Below are positions 1 through 7,488 of a stretch of 64,000 bases of DNA, piece by piece; position 1 is the stretch's first letter; each line of letters starts with the position of its first letter. Position numbers and translations under genes: made by a program. Under the pieces are notes generated by a model. It was not told where the DNA came from and did not search any database. It saw only the letters and a list, made by a program, of their open reading frames with translations. The stretch spans positions 17,439 through 81,438 of the forward strand of contig DAOUHB010000097.1 in NCBI GenBank assembly GCA_034428935.1. Reading direction: 5' to 3'. The stretch is from JAAYZQ01 sp034428935 (GTDB lineage Bacteria > Chloroflexota > Anaerolineae > JAAYZQ01).

Positions 1-1130
1 TAAAGCATGGCTGCCAGCAGGGCCGCCCGCTCGGGCAGCGAGGAGAGGACGACGTGCTCGTGTTCGGCGTGGGCCCCATCGCCCACAGCGCCCAGGCCGT
101 CCAGGGTGGGGATGCCCAGGGCGGCGGTAAAATTGCCGTCGGAGCCGCCGCCGCTGCCGGCTTCTGCCACCTCGAAGCCCATGTCGGCGGCCAGCGCCGC
201 GGCCTGCTCGTAGAGCGCAGCCACGGCCGGCGTGCGAACCATGGGCGGCCGGCCGATGCCGCCCGAGATCTCCAGGGTGGCGCCCTCCAGGTGTGGCCGC
301 AGGCCGCGAATTCGGGCATCGAGCCGGCCTGCCTGGACCTCGTCCATGACGCGGACGTCGACCCCGGCCCAGGCCTCCTGCGGGACGACGTTGCTGCGGC
401 TGCCACCGCCCACGACGCCGACGTTGACCGTTGTCCCGGCCTCGTAGTCGGTCAGGCCCTGGAGGACGAGGATCTGGTGCGCCAGCTCCTCGATGGCGTT
501 GATGCCCTTGGCGTGGTCGACGCCGGCGTGGGCGGCCTGCCCTGTGACCGTCACCCGGTAGGCGCCCGTGCCCTTGCGCCAGGTCTTCAGGGCAGCGTTG
601 GGCGGCTGGGCCGGCTCCAGGACCAGGACCCGGTCGTGGTACTGCGCCTCGGCCTCGAGCACAGCCCGCGACGTCCGGCTGCCGGTCTCCTCGTCGGACG
701 TGAGAAGCAGGGTGATGCGACGCGCGGGCAAGAGGTCGAGTTCCTGGAGGGCGCGGATGGCCCACAGGGCGTTGCAGATGCCCCCCTTCATGTCCAGGGC
801 GCCGGGGCCGTACAGCCGGCCCTCCTCCACGCGCACCGGGCGCCGGGCCAGCGTGCCCACGTCCCAGACCGTGTCCATGTGGCACAGGAGAAGCGTTCCA
901 CCCTCGCCCTGGCCCCATCGGGCCCGGACGTGATCGCCTGCCGCCGCCTGGGGCAGGATCTCGATGACGGCGCCGAGGGCCTCCAGGCGAGCGGCGACAA
1001 ATCGCGCCAGGCGGTCCACTGCCGGCTTGTCGTTGCTGGGCGATTCCAACTCCACCAGCTCGGTCAGCAGCGCCTCCATGGCGGGCTGATGGTCGCGAAG
1101 GTAGGCCAGGATCCTTTGCCCTGAAGTCAT
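1..1130 (-). CDS. M20 family metallopeptidase (CPG2-like), 3' end cut by window
   Basis: Reading from an ATG at 1130 gives 376 codons with no stop before the window edge. The protein shows the M20/carboxypeptidase G2 pattern of zinc ligands and catalytic acids: CHMDTVWD (His84, Asp86), GALDMKGG (Asp113), SDEETGS (Glu147/148), LEPA (Glu172), and a late GAHAEHEHV histidine. The family hydrolyses C-terminal amino acids or N-acyl amino acids using two metal ions. The start overlaps the stop of the upstream gene in an ATGA, so the two are translationally coupled. Its operon partners (binding lipoprotein, LysA-like enzyme, D-aminopeptidase) point to peptide breakdown. The exact substrate cannot be read from sequence. 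A plus-strand ORF over the same bases is a shadow. Confidence 0.9.
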   Translation of the reverse strand, partial: MTSGQRILAYLRDHQPAMEALLTELVELESPSNDKPAVDRLARFVAARLEALGAVIEILPQAAAGDHVRARWGQGEGGTLLLCHMDTVWDVGTLARRPVRVEEGRLYGPGALDMKGGICNALWAIRALQELDLLPARRITLLLTSDEETGSRTSRAVLEAEAQYHDRVLVLEPAQPPNAALKTWRKGTGAYRVTVTGQAAHAGVDHAKGINAIEELAHQILVLQGLTDYEAGTTVNVGVVGGGSRSNVVPQEAWAGVDVRVMDEVQAGRLDARIRGLRPHLEGATLEISGGIGRPPMVRTPAVAALYEQAAALAADMGFEVAEAGSGGGSDGNFTAALGIPTLDGLGAVGDGAHAEHEHVVLSSLPERAALLAAML

Positions 1131-3016
1131 GGTTGAGTCTCTCCCTCCTCCAGATACCACTCCCCGGCGTTCCAGGAGAGGGTATCCCAGACGTTGGGCT
1201 TGTAGCCCATGAAACGCGTGCTGAGCAGGTCGAGGGCCGGATAGGTGTAGAGATAGATGTGGGGGCGCTCGGCGGCGACGCGTTCGGCCAGCCTCTGGTA
1301 CGCCGCGGCGCGCGCGCCGGGATCGAGGCTGGAGCCGGCGGCGGCCAACGCGGCATCGGCCTCCTCGTCGATCCACCGCCCAAAGTTGTAGCCCTTGCCC
1401 GCGTTCTTGTCGCAGGGGATGTTGCTGGAGGCAAAGGTTCCGTTCAGGCGGCCGTAGGGCTCGATGCCGTAGCCGGCGCCGTACAGGAGCATGTCAAACT
1501 GCCCCCAACTGCGAAAGGCGCCCCGGTCGTAGCTGCTGAATAGCGCCGCGGGAGACACCCTGGTGACGGTCACTTCGATGCCGACCTTTTTCAGCATGCC
1601 GGCGATCATCTGCGCCGTCCGCCGCCTGAGCTCGTGGCCGGCGGTCGTCCGGAGCTCGATCTGCAGCGGCCGGCCTGGCGCGGCGTACAGGCAGCCATGA
1701 CACTCGCGGACCTGGTCGTCGTTTCGATCCTTCCAGCCGGCCTCATCCAGGAGCGTCCTGGCCCACTCCAGGTCGTAGGCCGTGGGTGCGATGGTGGTGG
1801 CAAAGGGCCCCTGGTTCAGCTCGGTGGTGGCCAGGGAACCGTACTTGGGCAGGGTGGCGGCCAGGATGGTCTGCTTGTCGATGGCCGCCTCGATGGCCTC
1901 GCGGACGCGGGGATCGCCCAGGGCCCAGTGCCAGGCCGGACTCCGCCGCAACGAATCGGCGCAGGGCGCCGTGCCCTTCGGGTTGCGCAGGTTCAGCACC
2001 AGTCGCTCGGTGCCCGTGCTGGGCGGGTGTGAGACCTTGACCCCCGGCCAGCCTTCGGCCCCAAACAGGTCGACCTCGGCCACGTCCCAGACCAAGTCGA
2101 GCTCCCCCTTCCTCAGCAGCTCGATGCCCTCCTCGCTGCTGTCGATCCAGCGCAGGATCACGGCATCGAGGTAGGGCTGGCCCCTGGACGCCCAGCTTTC
2201 GTACTCCAGGTTGCGCACAGCCGTCAGGTGGTCGGCGAGCGCCCATTCCTGGAGGACAAAGGGCCCGAGAACAGGATCCGGATAGCGGTTGTACTCCCAG
2301 GTAGCCATGGCCTCGGGCTCCAGGCCGGTGTGTCCGGGCAGGATCGACTCGGCAAACAGGGTCAGGAAGGCCGGGTAGAACCTGGCCAACTGGATGGTGA
2401 GGGTGTAGGGGTCGGGGCAGGTCAGGGAGGTGATGAGCCCATAGTCGCCGATCTTGTCGGGCTCCAGGTGAGAAACCGCCTGGTAGGTAAAGAGGACGTC
2501 CTGGCAGTCAAAAGGATCGCCGTCGGACCAGGTGACGTTCTTTTTCAGGTGATAGGTGATCGTCAGGCCATCGGGCGAGACGCCGCCGTTTTCCAGCGAC
2601 GGCACTTCGGTGGCCAGGTCAGGGGCCCAGGTGCCGTCGGGCCGGACCTGCACCAGGCCGCGCTCAAAGAGGGCGCCGGCCACGTCGCCCGCCGCCTGGG
2701 TGCGGAGGTAGGCGTTGAGCAGGTCCGGCTCGTAGCGCAGCCCCAGGACCACCGTGCCGCCCCGCCTGTCGCCGTCCGTCCCGGAGCGCGTGGCCCGGGC
2801 GGTCGGCGAAAGGGCGGTGGGTGTCCCGGCGTCGGTAGGCTGGCTCTGGGGGGTCGGGCCGCAGGCAGAGACGAGGGCCGCCAACAACAGGCCCAGGAGC
2901 AGGGCGCTCCCGGCCAGGGCGCCCCACCCAGTTCTCCTGGCGTCCACAGCCCTCGGCGGTCGCCGTCCGGGGCCGTCCGCTGCCCCGGCTGTCGCTGGGG
3001 GAGCGACAGAGCTCAT
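1127..3016 (-). CDS. Peptide/solute ABC transporter substrate-binding lipoprotein (SBP_bac_5 family)
   Basis: 629 aa. After a Pro/Arg-rich N-terminus, a hydrophobic segment ends in LVSAC, a lipobox, so the protein should be lipid-anchored outside the membrane. The body matches oligopeptide/dipeptide binding proteins (DppA/OppA type): YEPDLLNAY near the start, DLATEVPS, a TITYHLKKNVTWSDGDPF strand, and EWYLEE at the end. The length is typical. It sits between lysA (4-bp ATGA overlap) and the M20 peptidase (another ATGA overlap). No permease or ATPase for it is in the window, so it must use components encoded elsewhere. Peptide uptake is inferred from family and context. Confidence 0.9.
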   Translation of the reverse strand: MSSVAPPATAGAADGPGRRPPRAVDARRTGWGALAGSALLLGLLLAALVSACGPTPQSQPTDAGTPTALSPTARATRSGTDGDRRGGTVVLGLRYEPDLLNAYLRTQAAGDVAGALFERGLVQVRPDGTWAPDLATEVPSLENGGVSPDGLTITYHLKKNVTWSDGDPFDCQDVLFTYQAVSHLEPDKIGDYGLITSLTCPDPYTLTIQLARFYPAFLTLFAESILPGHTGLEPEAMATWEYNRYPDPVLGPFVLQEWALADHLTAVRNLEYESWASRGQPYLDAVILRWIDSSEEGIELLRKGELDLVWDVAEVDLFGAEGWPGVKVSHPPSTGTERLVLNLRNPKGTAPCADSLRRSPAWHWALGDPRVREAIEAAIDKQTILAATLPKYGSLATTELNQGPFATTIAPTAYDLEWARTLLDEAGWKDRNDDQVRECHGCLYAAPGRPLQIELRTTAGHELRRRTAQMIAGMLKKVGIEVTVTRVSPAALFSSYDRGAFRSWGQFDMLLYGAGYGIEPYGRLNGTFASSNIPCDKNAGKGYNFGRWIDEEADAALAAAGSSLDPGARAAAYQRLAERVAAERPHIYLYTYPALDLLSTRFMGYKPNVWDTLSWNAGEWYLEEGETQP

Positions 3017-4356
3017 GGCAGCCCGGCCAGGGGCCTATCCAGGCGGAACAGGTCGGCCACCTGCTCGCGCTCGCGAACGACCTGGGCCTGGCCGGCCGCC
3101 AGCCAGAGGACCGCCGGCCGGCAGGTGCCGTTATAGTTGCTGGACATGCTAAGCTGATAGGCGCCGCCGACGGGCACGGCGACGAGTTCGCCCGGCTGCA
3201 CCTCGGGCATGGCCAGCTCCTCAATGAGGACGTCGCCGCTCTCGCAGATGGGGCCTCCCAGCCAGGCGGGCCCCGCCGCCGGCCGGTTGGGCGCGGCCAC
3301 GGGCAGAGCCGAGTAGCGGGCGCCATAAAGGGCCGGCCGCACGTTGTCGGTCAGCCCGCCGTCGAGGAGCAGCCAGCGGCGGTGGGCCGTGTGCTTGACG
3401 GCGCCCAGGCGATAGAGGGCCACGCCGGCCCTGGCCACCAGGCTGCGCCCCGGCTCGAACTGGAGGCGGGGCAGGGGCAGGCTGTGGCGCCGGCAGCCCT
3501 CTTCCAACTGCGTGGCCACGTACCGGACGTAATTCTCAATCTCCGGGTGGGGCAGCTCGCTCTCGTGATAGGCTACGCCCCAACCGCCGCCAGGGCTCAG
3601 GGCCTCGGGAATCCAGTCCACGTCGCGGCGGAGCGCGGCGAGAAGCTCCAGGACCACGTCCAGGGCGGGGCTGATGGGCTCCGGGTCGTGAAAGTGCGAG
3701 CCCTGGTGAAAGTGAATGCCGCCGAGATGCAACCCCTGCTCCTGGCAGAGCCCCACCGCCTGGCGTGCCTCGGCGACGCTCATGCCAAACTTGCTGTCCT
3801 CCTGGCCCGTCTGGGTAAAGGCGTGGTGGGTGGCCACGGCCAGTCCCGGGCGCAGGCGCAGCCAGAGATCGGGCAGGGGCGCCCGGGCAGCGGGCGCCAG
3901 CGAGGCGATGTGCTCCATCTCGACCATGTTGTCGATGACCAGGGTCCCGGCGTGGACCAGGGCGGCCTGCAGGTCGGCGGCGCTCTTGTTCACACCGTGG
4001 ACCAGGATGCGCCGGCGGTCCACGCCGGCGGCTACGGCAACCGCGATCTCGCCGGCGCCGGTGCAGTCGAGCCACAGATCCCGGTGCTGTACCCATTGGG
4101 CGACGGCCAGGCAGAGAAAGGCCTTGGCCGCGTAGGTGATGCCCGAGGGGCCGGGGTAGAAGCGGGCCAGGGCGGCGCGGTAGGCGGCCACGGCAGCGTC
4201 CATGCTCGCCTCGTCGTAAAGGTACAGGGGGGTGCCGTGCTCCTCCGCCAGCTTTCCCAGGTCGCAGCCCGCGATGGACAATTGCTCGCCTTCGATGCGG
4301 GCGGTGATGGGAAAGAGGTCCAGGCGGGCGGCGGGGTCGTAGCGATCCTCGTCCAT
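3013..4356 (-). CDS. lysA: Diaminopimelate decarboxylase-like PLP enzyme
   Basis: 447 aa with the alanine-racemase-fold decarboxylase pattern. PLP lysine is in TYAAKAF (Lys78), followed by HFHQGSH, the glycine-rich phosphate loop PGGGWG, EPGRSLVARAG, the active-site CESGDVL and a late GAYQLSMSSNYNG. LysA converts meso-diaminopimelate to lysine. In this operon (D-aminopeptidase 11 bp upstream, peptide binding protein overlapping downstream) it may instead process amino acids released from cell-wall peptides. A related D-amino-acid or ornithine/arginine decarboxylase cannot be excluded by eye. The start is the ATG at 4356. Confidence 0.85.
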   Translation of the reverse strand: MDEDRYDPAARLDLFPITARIEGEQLSIAGCDLGKLAEEHGTPLYLYDEASMDAAVAAYRAALARFYPGPSGITYAAKAFLCLAVAQWVQHRDLWLDCTGAGEIAVAVAAGVDRRRILVHGVNKSAADLQAALVHAGTLVIDNMVEMEHIASLAPAARAPLPDLWLRLRPGLAVATHHAFTQTGQEDSKFGMSVAEARQAVGLCQEQGLHLGGIHFHQGSHFHDPEPISPALDVVLELLAALRRDVDWIPEALSPGGGWGVAYHESELPHPEIENYVRYVATQLEEGCRRHSLPLPRLQFEPGRSLVARAGVALYRLGAVKHTAHRRWLLLDGGLTDNVRPALYGARYSALPVAAPNRPAAGPAWLGGPICESGDVLIEELAMPEVQPGELVAVPVGGAYQLSMSSNYNGTCRPAVLWLAAGQAQVVREREQVADLFRLDRPLAGLP

Positions 4357-4367
4357 GGACCGGCCTC

Positions 4368-5192
4368 CTATTCCCGCGCCAGCGAGACGGCAGCGCGAAA
4401 GATGCGGTAGGCAGTGGGCACGTCGGGTGCGGTGAACTCGACCTTTCTGGCTTCCAGGCGCCGGAGGTCTGGCAGGATGGCCATGCGGTCGGCCCGCTCG
4501 GTGTGGGACATTTCCAGGGTGACCGTCAGCGGCAGGTCAAAGAGCAGGGGGGGAGGGGCGTCGCCTGCGGCCAGGCGCCGGACAGCCCGCTGGGCCGCCT
4601 CCTGGATTCTCTGCTGCGAAACCTGCGGAGGCAGGAGCTCGGCGGCCATGCGGCTGCTGGCCCGCTTGACCACGGCGACCTCGATGTTGCCCAACAGCTC
4701 GCGGCCCTCGGCGCACGCCGTCTGATCCCCCGAAACCAGGATGACCGGGACGCCAAAGTGGCCACACACGGCGGCGTTCAGGCCGATCTCGCCCACCGGG
4801 TGGCCGTTGAGCCACAGGTTGGCCACGCTTGTGGACGACCAGGTGTGGTCGAGGATGGCGCCGGACGAGCCGACACGGGCATGATAGCCGACCAGCATGG
4901 CAGCGGCAATGCCCGAATCCACCCCCTGGACCATGGAAAAAGGAGAGGGACTGCCAGAGTTTAACCGCGCCCGGGGATCCAGCTCTTCCACGAGGATGTT
5001 CTCCCCGGAGTTGTGGCCGTCGGCGACAATGACTTCTTCCGCTCCGCCTTCCATGGCGCCACGGATGGCGGCGTTGACGTCGCCGGTCATGAGCTTGCGA
5101 AAGCGGGCGTACTCGGCGTGTTTCGGATCGACGTGATCCCAACTGACGACGCCGGTGACTCCTTCCATGTCGGCTGCGATCAAGATCTTCAT
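4368..5192 (-). CDS. dppA: D-aminopeptidase, M55 family (DppA)
   Basis: 274 aa, the same size as Bacillus subtilis DppA. Family metal ligands fall at expected positions: ADMEG (Asp8, Glu10), DGHN (His60), GYHA (His104) and PVGE (Glu135). DppA is a self-compartmentalising zinc peptidase that releases D-amino acids from short peptides. The open frame extends 72 codons further upstream, but the start chosen here has an AAGGAGG Shine-Dalgarno four bases before the ATG and begins with the conserved MKILIAADMEG. It is the first gene of the dppA-lysA-binding protein-M20 operon. Confidence 0.92.
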   Translation of the reverse strand: MKILIAADMEGVTGVVSWDHVDPKHAEYARFRKLMTGDVNAAIRGAMEGGAEEVIVADGHNSGENILVEELDPRARLNSGSPSPFSMVQGVDSGIAAAMLVGYHARVGSSGAILDHTWSSTSVANLWLNGHPVGEIGLNAAVCGHFGVPVILVSGDQTACAEGRELLGNIEVAVVKRASSRMAAELLPPQVSQQRIQEAAQRAVRRLAAGDAPPPLLFDLPLTVTLEMSHTERADRMAILPDLRRLEARKVEFTAPDVPTAYRIFRAAVSLARE

Positions 5193-5309
5193 GGATCCTC
5201 CTTGAGCCAAGTCGAGCCAGGTCAGCCACGCGGCAGCACTCCCGGGCCGGCGGGTCAGAAACAGAGCGGGACCACAGCGCCGGGCGCGGCCTGGCCACTC
5301 CGGTAGGCC

Positions 5310-5338
5310 ATTATAGGTGATGTAGGTGGAAAAGTCAA
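5310..5338 (-). promoter_or_regulatory. Sigma70-type promoter of the dppA operon
   Basis: On the minus strand TTGACT (5333-5338), a 17-bp spacer and a perfect TATAAT (5310-5315). The predicted start near 5303 gives a leader of about 110 nt before dppA. Confidence 0.75.
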
Positions 5339-5367
5339 AGCCGGGAAAAGGGGTCTCCGGCTCGCGA

Positions 5368-5634
5368 TCAGTGCGCGGCCGCCGGTGACCCGTCCCGGAC
5401 GGCGCCATCCCTTCCCTTGGGCATGGCCAGCAGCTCGATCATGTCGTGCTGGTACTCTTCTTTGCACGAAGGGCAGCGCTGCAATGCCTTCTGAGCGATG
5501 GGCATAATGGCCCGGGGGTCCATGCCTTCGGCCAGTAAATCTGACAGGTAGTCCAGGAACACGAAACAGTCGTCGCAGGAAAGTGGTTCATCACTTGCTG
5601 TTGCTCGCAACAAGATCTGCCACAGACTTTCCAT
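5368..5634 (-). CDS. Small hypothetical protein with paired cysteines
   Basis: 88 aa, function unknown. It has CDDC near residues 20-23 and CPSC further on, a four-cysteine arrangement that could bind one zinc. The CDDCFVFLDYLSDLLAEG segment looks like an amphipathic helix after the first pair, reminiscent of small zinc-binding anti-sigma-like proteins, but this is only resemblance. A GGGAGAGGAT Shine-Dalgarno precedes the ATG, and a near-consensus promoter lies about 90 bp upstream, so it is probably expressed on its own. Confidence 0.7.
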   Translation of the reverse strand: MESLWQILLRATASDEPLSCDDCFVFLDYLSDLLAEGMDPRAIMPIAQKALQRCPSCKEEYQHDMIELLAMPKGRDGAVRDGSPAAAH

Positions 5635-5722
5635 AGAGCTGGATCCTCTCCCGGCAGATCGCCAGCAGAAGAGGGCGCTACCGCCGACCTGCCAATTATG
5701 TAATTTAGGTTACACAATTGAT

Positions 5723-5751
5723 AGTATAGCAGCCGGATAGACGGTTGTCAA
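5723..5751 (-). promoter_or_regulatory. Strong promoter for the 88-aa protein
   Basis: Minus strand TTGACA (5746-5751), a 17-bp spacer, TATACT (5723-5728). The -35 box begins at the base directly after the terminator hairpin of treS (5752-5781). Confidence 0.75.
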
Positions 5752-5781
5752 ATCCGGGCCGCGCCACGGCGCGGCCCGGAT
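5752..5781 (-). terminator. Hairpin after trehalose synthase
   Basis: A perfect 13-bp stem (arms 5752-5764 and 5769-5781) with loop CACG, 18 bp past the treS stop. The following minus-strand bases are TTGACA rather than a long T-run, so termination may be partial. Confidence 0.6.
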
Positions 5782-5799
5782 GGTGCAAACAACCCCCCG

Positions 5800-7452
5800 C
5801 TACAGGCGCAGCCAACGATATCCATAACGGCCCAGCTCTAGCGTGTAAGGGGCCTCTCCCACGGGAGGCAGCGCTGTATCGTCCAGGACATCGGTGGGCG
5901 AACGGCCGGCATAGGCCGACAGGTTCAGGACGGCGGTCTGGGGTTCGGCCGACAGATTGTTTACCGAGAGCAGCGTCTCGTCGTCGTGCCTTCGCAGGAA
6001 CGCCAGGACGGCGGGGGTTGTGCTGCCGGGGTGGGCCATATCGGCTGCGTCCAGGAAGTGAACATCGCCGTAGCCGAGGATCGATTGCTCCTTGCGGACG
6101 GCGATCATGTGCCGCATGCGGTGCCAGAGGGAGCCGGGGTCGGCTCGCTGGGCCTCCACGTTGACCCGCCGGTAGCCATAGACCTCGTCGTCGATGACCG
6201 GCGAGTATAGGTCGGCGGGGTCGGCTGCGGAAAAGCCGGCGTTGGGCCCCGCGTTCCACTGCATGGGTGTGCGCACGCCCATGCGATCCTCCAGCCAGAT
6301 GTTGTCGCCCATGCCAATCTCGTCGCCATAGTACAAGACGGGCGCGCCGGGCAGGGTGAACAACAGCGAGTTGGCCAGCTCGATGCGCTCCCGGTCGTTG
6401 TCCAGGAGGGGGGCCAGGCGGCGCCGGATGCCCAGATTGAGGCGCATGCGCGGCTCGGGCGCGTAAAACTCCCACATGAACTGGCGCTCCTCCTCCGTCA
6501 CCATCTCCAGGGTCAGCTCGTCGTGGTTGCGGAGGAACGTGGCCCAGTGGCACGACCCGGGGATGTCGGGCGTGCGGTCCAGGATGTTCAGGATCGGCGT
6601 GCGGTCGCCGCGTGCCAGCGCCAGGTAGATGCGGGGCATGAGGGGAAAGTGAAAGTTCATGTGGAACTCGTCGCCCTCGCCCAGGTAGGGCCGCACGTCT
6701 TCGGGCCATTGGTTGGCCTCCGACAGGAGCATGGTGCCGGGGGCCACGCGATCCACAAAGGCGCGCAGGAGCTTCAGATAGGCGTGGGTTTCGGGCAGGT
6801 TCTCGCAGTTGGTGCCCTCCCGCTCAAACAGGTAGGGGACGGCGTCCACGCGAAAGCCGTCGATCCCCAGCTCCAACCAGTGACGGACGATCTCCAGCAT
6901 CTCTGCCTGGACCTCTGGGTTGTCATAATTTAGGTCCGGTTGGTGGTGGAAGAAGCGGTGCCAGAAGTATTCGCCGCGCTTTTCGTCCCAGGTCCAGTTG
7001 GACGGCTCGTAGTCGATAAAGATAATGCGCGCTTGTTCGTATCGCTGGTCGGTGGGGCTCCAGACGTACCAGTCCCGGTACTTCTCGTGGTGGGGGTGCG
7101 AGGGGTCCCGTGACGCCTGGAACCAGGGATGCTGGTCGGAGGTGTGGTTGGGAATGAGGTCGGCGATGACGCGCAGGCCGCGGCGGTGGGCCTCGACCAG
7201 CAAGGTCCGAAAGTCCTCCACTGTGCCATAGTCAGGGTGGATCTGATAAAAGTCCGAGACGTCGTAGCCGTCGTCGCGCAGGGGTGAGGGATAGATGGGC
7301 AGCAGCCAGATGCAGTCGATGCCCAGTTCCCGGATATAGTCAAGACGCGAGATCATCCCCTGCAGGTCGCCGATGCCGTCTCCGTTGCCGTCGGCAAAGG
7401 CCCGCACAACGACCTCGTAAAAAACTGCATTCTTGTACCACTCTATTGTCAT
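5800..7452 (-). CDS. treS: Trehalose synthase (maltose alpha-D-glucosyltransferase), GH13
   Basis: 550 aa, the length of single-domain TreS, which isomerises maltose and trehalose in the cytoplasm. The GH13 regions are in order: LPIYPSPLRDDGYDV, DLIPNHTSDQHPW, GFRVDAVPYL (nucleophile Asp203), LLSEANQWP (acid/base Glu245) and FLRNHDE (Asp311). The IWLEDRMGVRTPMQW segment is characteristic of TreS. There is no fused maltokinase. Importer genes of alpha-glucoside type lie 4 kb upstream on the same strand, which suits maltose/trehalose metabolism. The gene starts 36 bp after the restriction fusion gene. Confidence 0.93.
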   Translation of the reverse strand: MTIEWYKNAVFYEVVVRAFADGNGDGIGDLQGMISRLDYIRELGIDCIWLLPIYPSPLRDDGYDVSDFYQIHPDYGTVEDFRTLLVEAHRRGLRVIADLIPNHTSDQHPWFQASRDPSHPHHEKYRDWYVWSPTDQRYEQARIIFIDYEPSNWTWDEKRGEYFWHRFFHHQPDLNYDNPEVQAEMLEIVRHWLELGIDGFRVDAVPYLFEREGTNCENLPETHAYLKLLRAFVDRVAPGTMLLSEANQWPEDVRPYLGEGDEFHMNFHFPLMPRIYLALARGDRTPILNILDRTPDIPGSCHWATFLRNHDELTLEMVTEEERQFMWEFYAPEPRMRLNLGIRRRLAPLLDNDRERIELANSLLFTLPGAPVLYYGDEIGMGDNIWLEDRMGVRTPMQWNAGPNAGFSAADPADLYSPVIDDEVYGYRRVNVEAQRADPGSLWHRMRHMIAVRKEQSILGYGDVHFLDAADMAHPGSTTPAVLAFLRRHDDETLLSVNNLSAEPQTAVLNLSAYAGRSPTDVLDDTALPPVGEAPYTLELGRYGYRWLRL

Positions 7453-7488
7453 TGCTCACTCCACAACTCTAGCGGCGCCTTTTCCGTA

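Noticed and set aside
54..1124. Long plus-strand ORF opposite the M20 peptidase
   Set aside because: It is a GC-rich shadow; the minus strand shows all M20 metal-site motifs.
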